Shown here in pieces: positions 25,432 through 34,588 of a DNA stretch of 64,000 bases (its first letter is position 1; the number at the start of each line of letters is the position of its first letter). Under the pieces are notes generated by a model that searched no databases, was not told where the DNA came from, and was given only the letters and a program-made list of their open reading frames with translations. This stretch comes from JBBIMS01 sp964531645 (GTDB lineage: Bacteria > Acidobacteriota > Aminicenantia > JBFLYD01 > JBBIMS01), in the NCBI GenBank assembly GCA_964531645.1, contig CAZHEF010000005.1, forward strand, positions 1 through 64,000, in the 5' to 3' direction. A program made the translations under genes and the position numbers.

Positions 25432-28400
25432 ATGGAAGATCTTCTAAAAAATAGATTTTCAGAGCTCACCCCAATTGAAGAAAGTTTAAGTTATTCAACA
25501 TTTAAAGGATTCGATAATTTATTTCGAAAAAATGTAATTTTAAAAATTCTATTTCCCATAGCTACAAAGGATATAAATTTATTAACTTTATTAGCCCAGC
25601 TCTACCACAGAAATATAGTTTCTGCTATTGACCTTATACCTTTACCTGGTGGATACTATTGCGTTGTATTTCCTGAATATTCAAAGAATCGTCTTTCCAA
25701 GAACGATTTAAAGGAAGGAAACCCTTTGCCCTTTACACTTCAGATCCAGGCTGTTATCGAGTTCCTTTTTTCCAAGTCTATCGGAATAAGAAATATTAGC
25801 TGGAGGAATTTTTCAAAGGATAATGGCACTCTTTACCTAACAGAATTTGAAGAGAACATTTATAGAATATCCCAGCTTGATGATGAAATAAGAGAAGAAG
25901 GTATTGAAAATTTAATTTTTAGACTTCCAAAGTTTATAAAGACTAACTTCATAAATGAAAAGGAAATTTTTAATAAAATAATGAAGGAAAATTCTTATCT
26001 AATCACTTCCTTTCTGGGATTTGATCTTAGAAGAAAAGAAGACCAGATAATAGATGGTTTTATCGAGGAGAATGGCTTTTCCTATACAAAAGTTTTGGGA
26101 ATTTTTGGAAAGGAAGGGCAGGGCAAAAGTACTTTCCTGAAAAATTCCATAGTAAGAAGCCGATCTATTTCGTCACCAATTATTTTTCTTAATTCCAGTG
26201 GAATGGAAGAATTTTCAAATGCCCTTTTTGCGCAGCTTTCCTGGCTATCCCCTATGAAAAGGATCAATGCTTACAACCTGGAAGGTTTAGATGGAATCGT
26301 TAAACTTATTGAAAATCTCTTCTTAGAAAATGGTTATAGTTCCCTCTTGTTTATTTATGATGATCTGGATAAAGCAGACTACGAAGTAGTCCAATTCTTT
26401 GAGAAAATTTGCAATGCAATAAATGATGCCTATCCTTTTAAATTCATTTTTACCTCTGAAAACTATCTTCCCTTCCTAAAGGACTTAAGATCCTATCATT
26501 TAAATCTTTCATTCAGTAATTTCAATGAATTTAGAGAGAATATATGGGTGGGACACCCCGAACTTGAGGAGTTTATTGAAATTGCATGGAAAAAAAGTGT
26601 AGGCAATTTAAATCTTTTCCACTGGATAATTAGAGACCTTGAATTTTGGAAGAAGGGATTGGACTATAAAGAGAGAGATTGCCTAAAGAAGGACCTTTTA
26701 AAAAATTATTCCAAGGAGGAAATAGAACCTCTCCGTTTCATAGCTTGTTTTCCTAAAGGATTCAATATTTCATGGTTTAAAAACTTTACAAAAAGTGAAA
26801 TGGATAATTTAACTTTTTTCCTAAATAAAGGACTCTTAGAACAGAAGGGGACAAGGCTATTTCTCAAGGAACCATGGCAGAGTATCATTAAGGAAAGCCT
26901 ACCGATAGAGGAAAAGAAGAGAATTCATGATTTGGGAGCCGAGTTTGATAAGGAAAATTCCTATTACCACCTTTTTATAGGAGGAAGATATGAAGAGGGG
27001 GTGGAGGAGCTTCAAAGATTTCTTGAAGATTTTAAAAATAAAGGACAAATAAAAGAGGCAATCAATTTAGCAAGATTATTCCAGGAGAATATTGAAAAAA
27101 TAAATGATTCTTCAAAGAAGTTTAATTTCTATTATTCAATTTCTGAGCTTCATTTAAAAATTGGCGATTTTGCAAGCGCTTTCCAATACATTGCTAAATC
27201 CTCCCAATTTATAAAACCTTCTTCAGAGGAATGGATGGAGCTTAAAGTTAAATTTGTTGAATGCCTTTATGGAATGATGAGATACGGAAAAGCAATTGAT
27301 GTTCTTAAAAGAAGTATGGAATTTGCAAATATTTACAATCATGAAAAATATGTAAACGCTTTCAACTATCACCTCTCAAAAAGCTTATGGAAAGTAGGCA
27401 AGCATGAGGAGAGTGAGAATATATTGAAAAAACTCGAAATGAGTGGAGACCGCTTTTATTCGGGCGTTGCAAAAAGAGATAGAGGCTACTATAATTTTTT
27501 AAAAGGAGATGTTGGCGGGAAACAGCTAATTGAATCTTCATTAAAGTTGCTGGATAAGTTCCCTAAAGAGGGGGCAGTTGCTCTAAAATATTTAGGCTGT
27601 ATTTACATGAAGGAGAAGAGATGGGAAGAATCTTTTAGATCATTCTCCAGGGCGATAAGAATTTTTGAGAAGGAAAACGATCTCTTCAACCTGGCAGGGC
27701 TGTGCTCTGACATAGGAAAATTGTTCTTGGAAAGAGAAGAGCTTCTAAATGCTGAAACTTGGTTCAAAAAAGCCTTTGAAATTTACTCCAAAATTGATAA
27801 CCCGAGAGGTGTAACTTTATCTCAATTTAACCTAACAGAGGTTATGATTCCATCTGGAAAATGGAAAATTGCTAAGGAAATTCTGCATAGATGTGCTGAA
27901 ATTGACAAGGGTTCACAGAATTTTTTCTCCTATGCATATGATATAAGTTCTCTTGGCTACTTAGAATTTCTGACAGGTAATTTTGACCATGCAAAAAAAC
28001 TGCTTAAGGAGAGTAGTGGAATTTTCGAAACTTATAATGCTACAAAGGAGCTGATAGATGCAAAACTAAAAGTTACAGAGCTCTTTCTTGAGACAGGTGA
28101 TTTTAATGGAGCAAAGAAAGTCCTTGATGAAATTGACAGTATGGATTTACCTGAAGAGCTTATCAGGGAGCTGCTGGGTCATAAGTTGTTAAAGGCTAAA
28201 TATTTTCTGAAAAAGAAAGAAGTGGAAAAATCAGAAAAAATCGTATCAGAAATAATCGATAAGGCTGCTCAATGCGAGCTTAAAACAATATTAGGAAATG
28301 CCCTTCTTCTTAAAGCCTTGATGTCGAAAGAGAAAGAAAGAGATGAATCTATCAATCTTTTCCTAAAATGCATAGAGCTTTTCAACGAATTGGATAATAG

Positions 28401-29868
28401 ATTTCTAAGCAATATCGCTCTTATCGAATTTTATATTAAATTCCCGGATATAGCTGAGCTTCGTAACGTTAAAGAATCATTAGAATGGCTTAAAGAGTGT
28501 GGATATTTTAGATATTCTCAATATGAAGAATCGATTTTTCCGAAAGAAAAGGAAAGCAATTCTCGAAAATTATTAAAATTTCTGGCAGAGATGGGAAGAT
28601 TCGACTGGATAAAGGTTCTTACCTTCGATTCTTCGGGTAAGCTATCTCTGGAAGGAGTATTCCCTTACATCGATATAGAAGACACTGCCTGCATAGATAT
28701 TTCTATTCTATCTCCTAAGGTCTTTAAAACCGAGGGTTCAGAAACCTTACAGATTCCAATAATAAAATCAGGAATTCTGAAAGGATTTGTTCTTTGTGGG
28801 AAGAAAGGGCGCATCGAAAGTGAAGATATAGAACAAGTTCTTTCTTTTGCAGAGCCTATCTATTCAATTTTTTACAGAAAGGAGAAAAAGGAAGGGGATA
28901 GATTAGGGTTAGAGCCAAGAATAATAGGTGGGACTTCTATTAAGAAAATAATTGAGATAATAAACAAAATAAAAGATTTCAATTATCCTGTTCTAATTGT
29001 TGGAGAAAGCGGAACAGGGAAGGAGCTAATTTCAAGATATATTCATAATTTAAGTTCAAGAAGGAACGGTCCTTTTATACCAATAAATTGTAGCGCATTA
29101 CCAGAACATCTTCTTGAATCAGAACTCTTCGGATGGGTAAAGGGGGCATTCACAGGAGCTAATACTGAAAGAAAAGGTCTTATAGAGGAAGCAGACGGAG
29201 GGACTTTTTTCCTCGACGAAATTGGAGACTTGCCACTTTCTCTTCAGGCGAAGCTTTTAAGAGTTCTGCAGGAAAAAGAAACGAGAAGACTTGGAGAAAA
29301 TAAAATAAGAAAAGTAGATGTGAGATTTATAAGTGCAACAAACAAAGATTTAGAGCAAGAGGTAAAAGAAAAAAGATTCAGAGAAGATTTATATTACAGG
29401 GTAAAAGGTGTGGTTATCCATATCCCTCCATTAAGGGAAAGGAAAGAGGATATACCCCTCCTCACAAACTATTTTATAGAGAAATATTGTGATGAAATTG
29501 GGAGGGATAAAGTTCATCTTTCCTCCGGTGCCTTAGAAACACTAATTACTTATCCATGGCCAGGAAATGTGAGGGAACTCGAATCAGAAATAAGGAATAC
29601 CATAATGTTTCTTGATCCGGAAAAGAAGATAGTAAATATAGACGACTTACCTCCAAATATAGCTTCCCAAAGGACAATAAAGTTAGATGTTGGGGGAAAT
29701 TATGATCTGGTTACTGCAAAAGAAATTTTTGAAAAAAATTATATTGAAGAGATTTTAAAAAGGAACAGCTGGAACAGAAAAAAAACTGCAGATGCGCTCA
29801 ACATAACAAGACAGGGATTGTTCAAACTGATGAAGAAATATGGAATAAGAAATAAAGTTAATGAGTAA
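25432..29868 (+). CDS. Giant sigma-54-dependent regulator: kinase-like, STAND ATPase, TPR, GAF-like, AAA+, Fis HTH
   Basis: 1478 residues. Residues 1-200 resemble a degenerate Ser/Thr-kinase fold (VILKIL; HRNIVSAIDLI) with no catalytic HRD or DFG. About 215-470 is a STAND/AAA-like NTPase (Walker A GKEGQGKST at about 226, Walker B SLLFIYDDLD at about 303). About 480-1010 is a TPR array, and about 1030-1170 looks GAF-like. The sigma-54 AAA+ domain has GESGTGKE (about 1190), GAFTGA (about 1239) and GGTFFLDEIGDLP. The last about 35 residues are a Fis-type HTH (NRKKTADALNITRQGLFKLM). With GAFTGA intact it should activate sigma-54 promoters. No receiver domain is present, so it is presumably signal- or partner-gated. 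Confidence 0.9.
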   Translation: MEDLLKNRFSELTPIEESLSYSTFKGFDNLFRKNVILKILFPIATKDINLLTLLAQLYHRNIVSAIDLIPLPGGYYCVVFPEYSKNRLSKNDLKEGNPLPFTLQIQAVIEFLFSKSIGIRNISWRNFSKDNGTLYLTEFEENIYRISQLDDEIREEGIENLIFRLPKFIKTNFINEKEIFNKIMKENSYLITSFLGFDLRRKEDQIIDGFIEENGFSYTKVLGIFGKEGQGKSTFLKNSIVRSRSISSPIIFLNSSGMEEFSNALFAQLSWLSPMKRINAYNLEGLDGIVKLIENLFLENGYSSLLFIYDDLDKADYEVVQFFEKICNAINDAYPFKFIFTSENYLPFLKDLRSYHLNLSFSNFNEFRENIWVGHPELEEFIEIAWKKSVGNLNLFHWIIRDLEFWKKGLDYKERDCLKKDLLKNYSKEEIEPLRFIACFPKGFNISWFKNFTKSEMDNLTFFLNKGLLEQKGTRLFLKEPWQSIIKESLPIEEKKRIHDLGAEFDKENSYYHLFIGGRYEEGVEELQRFLEDFKNKGQIKEAINLARLFQENIEKINDSSKKFNFYYSISELHLKIGDFASAFQYIAKSSQFIKPSSEEWMELKVKFVECLYGMMRYGKAIDVLKRSMEFANIYNHEKYVNAFNYHLSKSLWKVGKHEESENILKKLEMSGDRFYSGVAKRDRGYYNFLKGDVGGKQLIESSLKLLDKFPKEGAVALKYLGCIYMKEKRWEESFRSFSRAIRIFEKENDLFNLAGLCSDIGKLFLEREELLNAETWFKKAFEIYSKIDNPRGVTLSQFNLTEVMIPSGKWKIAKEILHRCAEIDKGSQNFFSYAYDISSLGYLEFLTGNFDHAKKLLKESSGIFETYNATKELIDAKLKVTELFLETGDFNGAKKVLDEIDSMDLPEELIRELLGHKLLKAKYFLKKKEVEKSEKIVSEIIDKAAQCELKTILGNALLLKALMSKEKERDESINLFLKCIELFNELDNRFLSNIALIEFYIKFPDIAELRNVKESLEWLKECGYFRYSQYEESIFPKEKESNSRKLLKFLAEMGRFDWIKVLTFDSSGKLSLEGVFPYIDIEDTACIDISILSPKVFKTEGSETLQIPIIKSGILKGFVLCGKKGRIESEDIEQVLSFAEPIYSIFYRKEKKEGDRLGLEPRIIGGTSIKKIIEIINKIKDFNYPVLIVGESGTGKELISRYIHNLSSRRNGPFIPINCSALPEHLLESELFGWVKGAFTGANTERKGLIEEADGGTFFLDEIGDLPLSLQAKLLRVLQEKETRRLGENKIRKVDVRFISATNKDLEQEVKEKRFREDLYYRVKGVVIHIPPLRERKEDIPLLTNYFIEKYCDEIGRDKVHLSSGALETLITYPWPGNVRELESEIRNTIMFLDPEKKIVNIDDLPPNIASQRTIKLDVGGNYDLVTAKEIFEKNYIEEILKRNSWNRKKTADALNITRQGLFKLMKKYGIRNKVNE

Positions 29869-30766
29869 ATTTGTAATAAAGAGGTTATTAAATTCCCTCT
29901 TTGTTATATTTCTTGTTTCATCTTCAGGTTTTCTAATTCTCTCATTGTTACCTGGAACCCCCCAGGAAGCCAAATTTGGGGAAAGAGTATATTACTTAGA
30001 GAAAGATGAAGCTTCTCCTTTTTCAAAATATTGGAAATTTATTTGCAATTTTTCAAAGGAAGGTTTAGGAAGGTCTTTTGTAACTGGAAGGAAAGTTCTT
30101 GATGAAGTTATGGATGCATTACCTTATTCACTTTTGCTTGCCACCTTTTCAATATTTCTCTCTCTTTTAATTTCTTTTCCTGCAGGTGTGTCTGGTGCCT
30201 TCAAGCAGAAAAGTTTTATTGATACCCTTATACTATTCTTTTCTATTCTTTTTAATTCGTTGCCTGTTATAAGTTTAGGACCTCTTCTTGTAGTTATACT
30301 CTCAATCTGGATAGGAGTTCTTCCGGTCTCAGGTGCAGAAAGTTTTAAAAGTTTGATCCTACCATCTTTGACCCTTGCCATTCCCTTCTCAGCCTATTTA
30401 GTAAGAATACTTAGAAAAAGCTTGGAAGATGAGCTTAAAAGGGGTTATATATTATCTTTGAGAGCAAGGGGTATCAGTCATAGGCGAATTGTTTTATTTC
30501 ATGCTCTTAGAAACTCCCTTTTCCCCTTTTTGACTGTAGTAAACTTGAGATTAGGAAGTCTATTAACAGGTGCTATTCTTACAGAAACTCTTTTTTCATG
30601 GCCTGGCGTTGGTAGACTTCTTGTAAAGAGCGTGAGCGGTAGGGATTATAATCTCACTGTTGGAATTATATTATTATCATCTTTGGTTTATATATTTTTA
30701 AACCTTCTTACTGATATCACTTATGCTCTTTTTGACCCAAGAGTTCGATATGCCTATAAAGAATAG
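29861..30766 (+). CDS. ABC transporter permease, oligopeptide type (DppB/OppB-like)
   Basis: 301 residues, about six transmembrane helices. The cytoplasmic EAA loop appears in LSLRARGISHRRIVLFHALRNSLFP, typical of the DppB class, and the C terminus ends with DITYALFDPRVRY, characteristic of this subfamily. It should form a heterodimer with the next permease. No ATPase or substrate-binding gene is adjacent, so other loci must supply them. The ATG overlaps the last codons of the regulator gene by 8 nt. Confidence 0.88.
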   Translation: MSKFVIKRLLNSLFVIFLVSSSGFLILSLLPGTPQEAKFGERVYYLEKDEASPFSKYWKFICNFSKEGLGRSFVTGRKVLDEVMDALPYSLLLATFSIFLSLLISFPAGVSGAFKQKSFIDTLILFFSILFNSLPVISLGPLLVVILSIWIGVLPVSGAESFKSLILPSLTLAIPFSAYLVRILRKSLEDELKRGYILSLRARGISHRRIVLFHALRNSLFPFLTVVNLRLGSLLTGAILTETLFSWPGVGRLLVKSVSGRDYNLTVGIILLSSLVYIFLNLLTDITYALFDPRVRYAYKE

Positions 30767-31544
30767 AGAAAGCTTAAAAATAGCTGGTTTATGCCTGACT
30801 TCCTTTATTTTTTTCTTTTCATTTATATTACCAATTTTTTATAAAGTTTCTCCTTTTTCCATTGAGCTTGAAAGAAGACTTTCCAAACCGTCTTTTTCAT
30901 CGCCCTTCGGTAGGGACGAACTCGGAAGAGACCTTCTTGCCAGGATTTCCTATGGAGGAAGGGTCTCCATTTCAATTTCTTTAATTGTGGTGTTCTTATC
31001 TCTGCTGATTGGAACTTTGGTGGGAATACTCGCAGGATGGAATGGGAAATTTTTTGATGAGATAATCGGGAGATTGATGGACTTTCTTCTTGCCTTTCCA
31101 GGAATAATTCTTGTCCTTGCCCTTTCTCTCCTTTTAGGACAGGGTGTCTTAAATCTAATATTAGCCCTGACCATTGCCAACAGCATTGAAATTCTAAAGA
31201 TTGCAAGGGCACAAACAATAAAAATTAAAAATATAGAATTTATTAAAGCTTCCTTACTAATGGGGTCATCTTCCCTGAAAATTATAGTTCATCACTTTTT
31301 GCCCCATGTTTTCCCTGTAATTCTTTCCCATGCTCTTTTGACAATTCCTTATGTGATTCTTTCAGAAGCCGGATTGAGCTTTATAGGAGCTGGAATAACT
31401 CCTCCAACTCCATCATGGGGAAATATAATAGCCGAAGGAAGATATCACTTTTTTGATGCAATCCATTTAACTCTGATACCCGGCTTATTCCTTTTTATTG
31501 CAGTCCTTGGCTTTAACATGATTGGAGAGTCCTATGAAATATGA
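30750..31544 (+). CDS. ABC transporter permease, oligopeptide type (DppC/OppC-like)
   Basis: 264 residues from ATG 30750. It shows the OppC/DppC N-terminal helix, FGRDELGRDLLARISYGGRVS, and the EAA-type loop KIKNIEFIKASLLMGSSSLKIIVHHFLPH, with SEAGLSFIGAGITPPTPSWG near the end. I prefer 30750 to the upstream ATG at 30723, which would add nine non-conserved residues; the ribosome binding site (AAGAG) is weak either way. It overlaps dppB-like by 17 nt. Together the pair makes a peptide or nickel permease without its own ATPases here. Confidence 0.88.
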   Translation: MPIKNRESLKIAGLCLTSFIFFFSFILPIFYKVSPFSIELERRLSKPSFSSPFGRDELGRDLLARISYGGRVSISISLIVVFLSLLIGTLVGILAGWNGKFFDEIIGRLMDFLLAFPGIILVLALSLLLGQGVLNLILALTIANSIEILKIARAQTIKIKNIEFIKASLLMGSSSLKIIVHHFLPHVFPVILSHALLTIPYVILSEAGLSFIGAGITPPTPSWGNIIAEGRYHFFDAIHLTLIPGLFLFIAVLGFNMIGESYEI

Positions 31545-32073
31545 AAAGGATAAAATTCTTGTCCATGCATGCTGTGCTCCTGATGCTTTAGGCTCTTTTG
31601 AGTCTTTCTTCATGGATTTTTTCCCTATTTTTTTCTTCTTCAATCCTAACATCCATCCAGAGGGAGAGTATAGAAAGAGATCAGAAGAAATGTTAAGAGT
31701 AGGGGAATTACTTGGTGTGGAGGTTATCTTTGGAGATTATCTTCCAGAGAGATGGTTTTATAATGTGAGAGCTTTAAAAAATGAGAAAGAGGGTGGACTA
31801 AGGTGTAATATTTGTATTGCAGTCAGGCTATATGAAACTTCACTAAAAGCAAAGGAATTAAAAATTAGTTATTTTTCTACCACCCTTACCATCAGTCCTA
31901 AAAAAAATGTAGAAATCGTCAACAGAATTGGAAGGATGATCGGTAAAAAAGAAGGAGTAGAATTTATAGAGAAAGTATTGAGAAAAAAAGGAGGTTTTGA
32001 GAAAAGCGCTTCTTTAAGTAGAAAATATGATCTTTACAGACAAAAGTATTGTGGCTGTATCTACAGTCTTTAA
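31534..32073 (+). CDS. queH: Epoxyqueuosine reductase QueH
   Basis: Catalyses the last step of queuosine biosynthesis in tRNA, as the non-cobalamin alternative to QueG. 179 residues with the QueH/DUF208 cysteine pattern: LVHACCAPDA near the N terminus, RCNICIAVRLYETS in the middle and the terminal YCGCIYSL. FFFNPNIHPEGEYRKRSEEM is also family-typical. I place the start at ATG 31534, preceded by GGAGAG; an upstream TTG at 31522 has no support. It overlaps the dppC-like stop and ends the long co-directional run. No other que gene is in the window. Confidence 0.9.
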   Translation: MKYEKDKILVHACCAPDALGSFESFFMDFFPIFFFFNPNIHPEGEYRKRSEEMLRVGELLGVEVIFGDYLPERWFYNVRALKNEKEGGLRCNICIAVRLYETSLKAKELKISYFSTTLTISPKKNVEIVNRIGRMIGKKEGVEFIEKVLRKKGGFEKSASLSRKYDLYRQKYCGCIYSL

Positions 32074-32092
32074 GAAAGGAAGATTTCTGAAC

Positions 32093-32503
32093 TTATCCCA
32101 TTGAAGGAGAAACTATCAAAGAAGTAATTATTCCTGCTATCCCATATCCAAAAAAGCTTTGCAACAGCCACACTCCGACAGTGTTGGGAGGATAATTAAC
32201 AAAAATATCTTGGATCAAATAGGTAGGAAGAAGGAAAACAAGCCAGCCGAAAAGGCCGTAATAGATTCCTTTTAGCACGCTTGTCCCGGGTATACCTTGA
32301 AAAACAAGCATAAAAGTGAGAGTAAACAGGAGACCGCTGAATATTGACATTAAAAAAAACTGAAGCGTTCCAGAACCCTTTCTCCACAAAGAGGAGTAGT
32401 TGGGATCAAGGTACAATTTTTTAAAAACAATCCCACTAAAAAACCAGTGGAAGAGAAAAATAGAAAGACCTGAAAGCAAACCTCCAATAAGCCACCTTAA
32501 CAT
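32093..32503 (-). CDS. Four-helix integral membrane protein, unknown
   Basis: 136 residues with about four transmembrane helices (residues about 3-25, 48-70, 78-97 and 108-130) and a few charged loop residues (YLDPNYSSLWRKG). The size and helix spacing recall DUF1761-like membrane proteins, but I cannot assign it. GGAGG lies just upstream of its ATG on the minus strand. It faces queH with 19 nt between the stops. Confidence 0.55.
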   Translation of the reverse strand: MLRWLIGGLLSGLSIFLFHWFFSGIVFKKLYLDPNYSSLWRKGSGTLQFFLMSIFSGLLFTLTFMLVFQGIPGTSVLKGIYYGLFGWLVFLLPTYLIQDIFVNYPPNTVGVWLLQSFFGYGIAGIITSLIVSPSMG

Positions 32504-32686
32504 ATCAACCTCCTTACCAATTATTCTATTAAAGAATTAAAAAAAATCAACCTGATTTAATGTCGGATAATAAATATTATGTAAACCAAAACTGAAAATC
32601 GGCTTCTGTAAACAAGTCTTAGATTTGAATTTTTTTTGAAAGTTAAATAGACGGGCTATGGATATATTGACTGAATCGGTTGGTTT
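32504..32686. other. Spacer upstream of the membrane protein gene
   Basis: 183 nt of AT-rich sequence between the four-helix membrane protein start and the ParB-like gene stop. I find no open frame with coding character, no terminator and no clear promoter apart from scattered A/T runs. Confidence 0.5.
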
Positions 32687-33430
32687 TTAGTCTTCAGGCT
32701 CAAGTTTTTTAAGGACTGATTTAATTGCTTCTTTAAGCTCTTCTTTTGTAACATTTTGCTTTCTGAATGTAATTTTTAAAATAAAATTCTCCCCTTTAAA
32801 CTTGAAAAAAAATTTTTTCTCCTTTTTTTCCCTTTTAATTTTTCTTATACCATCTCTATTCAAAATACCAGAAGTAAATTTTTCAAGAGCTTCTAACATT
32901 TTTTCTTTGTTTTTCAACCTTGCTATTTCCACGAGAATTGTTTTTGATGGAATTGAAAGCTCCTTACACTTTTCAGCTACATCTGATGGAATCTTAGAGA
33001 TAGAGATAGACTCAGTAATTGATGATCTGGACTTTCCAATTTTTTCAGCTATTTCTTTGTGACTATAACCATAGAGCTCAGAAAGGAGTTTTAATCCATA
33101 AGATTCCTCAAAAGGCGTTAAATCCTTCCTCTGTAAATTTTCAATCAGGGCAATCTCGAGAGCTTCATTGTCAGTGACATCAACTTCAATACATGGAATT
33201 TCTTTTAACCCAGCATCAATAGAAGCCCTGAATCTTCTTTCCCCTGATATTATCTCGAACCTTTCCTCCTTTCTTCTTACGATTATAGGCTCAAGAACCC
33301 CTTTTTCTTTTATTGAATCTATCAATTCACCAAGGTCTCCAAGATTACTTCTGGGCTGAAGAGGATTGGGATCTATAAGTTCAAGAGGGACAATTTTTAC
33401 AGATAATTTCTTTCTCTCATCTGTCGGCAT
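32687..33430 (-). CDS. ParB/Spo0J-like CTPase and DNA-binding protein
   Basis: 247 residues. The N-terminal ParB domain carries DPNPLQPRSNLGDLGELIDSIKEKG and the CTP-binding motif ISGERRFRAS. The NLQRKDLTPFEESYGLKLL segment and the following helix-turn-helix (YSHKEIAEKIGKSRSSITESI) form the specific DNA-binding part. The C-terminal dimerisation region is short and basic. No parA is adjacent, so it may be a stand-alone ParB or a nucleoid-occlusion-like factor. A 16-bp palindrome covers its start codon. It is divergent from fabH. Confidence 0.88.
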   Translation of the reverse strand: MPTDERKKLSVKIVPLELIDPNPLQPRSNLGDLGELIDSIKEKGVLEPIIVRRKEERFEIISGERRFRASIDAGLKEIPCIEVDVTDNEALEIALIENLQRKDLTPFEESYGLKLLSELYGYSHKEIAEKIGKSRSSITESISISKIPSDVAEKCKELSIPSKTILVEIARLKNKEKMLEALEKFTSGILNRDGIRKIKREKKEKKFFFKFKGENFILKITFRKQNVTKEELKEAIKSVLKKLEPED

Positions 33431-33437
33431 GCCGACA
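33422..33437. promoter_or_regulatory. 16-bp perfect palindrome over the parB-like start codon
   Basis: TGTCGGCATGCCGACA is a perfect palindrome whose centre is the CAT/ATG of the ParB-like gene. Length (16 bp) and the TGT...ACA ends resemble parS sites (the Bacillus type has the same length and ends but a different core). It could be an autoregulatory or parS-like site. A perfect 16-bp palindrome is expected about once by chance in 64 kb, so only the location argues for function. Confidence 0.4.
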
Positions 33438-33532
33438 CCCTACTCTGACATCAAAATACAAAAAAGATTTCTTACCATCTCTTTATTATTATATTGGAGT
33501 AAGAATTTTTTTTCAATTTAGTTTGATTTTAA

Positions 33533-33560
33533 TTGAAAATATATTAATATATATATTCAA
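33533..33560. promoter_or_regulatory. AT-rich imperfect palindrome upstream of fabH
   Basis: TTGAA at 33533-33537 and TTCAA at 33556-33560 bound a 28-nt near-palindrome (11 of 14 positions pair), 23 nt before the fabH ATG. It could be an operator of a fatty-acid regulator, but the A/T bias of the region makes a chance origin quite possible. Confidence 0.25.
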
Positions 33561-33583
33561 AATCATTTCAAAAAGAGGTTGGT

Positions 33584-34579
33584 ATGAGAAGAACAGTTAT
33601 ATTGGGAACAGGACATTATGTCCCTCCGAGGGTTGTAACAAATTTTGATCTTGAAAAAATGATGGACACTTCCGATGAGTGGATAAGAGAAAGAACTGGA
33701 ATCATCGAAAGAAGATTTGTTGAACCCGGGACAGCCACCTCAGACCTTGCCTTGCAGGCTTCTCTACGAGCTATAGAAGATGCAAAAATATCCAAAGAGG
33801 AGATAGACTTCATTATATTTGCAACTCTCTCTCCTGATTATCTATTCCCTGGAGCAGGTGTCTTTTTGCAGGCTAAACTCGGACTTGAAAGGATAGGGGC
33901 TCTTGATATAAGGAATCAGTGCACAGGATTTATATATGGACTTGCTGTTGCTGACCAATTCATAAAAACTGGAATATATAAAAAGATACTCCTTGTCGGA
34001 GCAGAGATTCAATCTGTTCAATTAAATTTCTCAACTCAGGGAAGGGATATGGCTGTTCTTTTTGGAGACGGAGCTGGAGCTGTTATATTAGGAGCTGAAG
34101 AGGATAGTGGAAAGGGGGTTATCTCCACTCATCTTCATGCAGATGGTAGATATGCGAACATACTCTGGATTGAGAAACCAAACATTATGCACTTCCCTTA
34201 TTTTTATCCTGAGATGATGAATGATCCTGGAATTTACCCGAGTATGCAAGGAAAACTTGTTTTTAAGCTCGCTTCTGAAAAAATGCCCGAATGCGTTAAA
34301 AAGAACCTCGAAGAAAACAATCTCAAAGTGGAAGATATCGACCTTCTCATCCCTCATCAGGCCAACTATAGAATAACAGATATGGTTGGGAAAGCTTTAA
34401 AATTACCTCCTGAAAAAGTTTATTCTAATATTCACAAGTATGGAAATACTACCGCCGCTTCAATCCCTATAGCCTTGGACGAGGCAAGGAAAGAAAAAAG
34501 ACTAAAAGAAGGGGATCTTCTTGTCTTAACTGCTTTTGGCTCAGGTCTAACATGGGGTTCTGCTATAATAAGAATGTAA
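33584..34579 (+). CDS. fabH: 3-oxoacyl-ACP synthase III
   Basis: Condenses acyl-CoA with malonyl-ACP to start fatty-acid synthesis. 331 residues. The catalytic triad can be placed: Cys113 (RNQCTGF), His258 (IPHQAN) and Asn288 (KYGNTTAAS). The N-terminal VILGTGHYVPPRVVTN and FGDGAGAVIL are family blocks. The insert around residues 195-222 (Met/Phe/Tyr-rich, IMHFPYFYPEMM) may shape the acyl pocket. AAGAGG precedes the ATG. It opens a co-directional set with tatD and the polyprenyl synthase. Confidence 0.92.
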   Translation: MRRTVILGTGHYVPPRVVTNFDLEKMMDTSDEWIRERTGIIERRFVEPGTATSDLALQASLRAIEDAKISKEEIDFIIFATLSPDYLFPGAGVFLQAKLGLERIGALDIRNQCTGFIYGLAVADQFIKTGIYKKILLVGAEIQSVQLNFSTQGRDMAVLFGDGAGAVILGAEEDSGKGVISTHLHADGRYANILWIEKPNIMHFPYFYPEMMNDPGIYPSMQGKLVFKLASEKMPECVKKNLEENNLKVEDIDLLIPHQANYRITDMVGKALKLPPEKVYSNIHKYGNTTAASIPIALDEARKEKRLKEGDLLVLTAFGSGLTWGSAIIRM

Positions 34580-34588
34580 AGGATTAAA

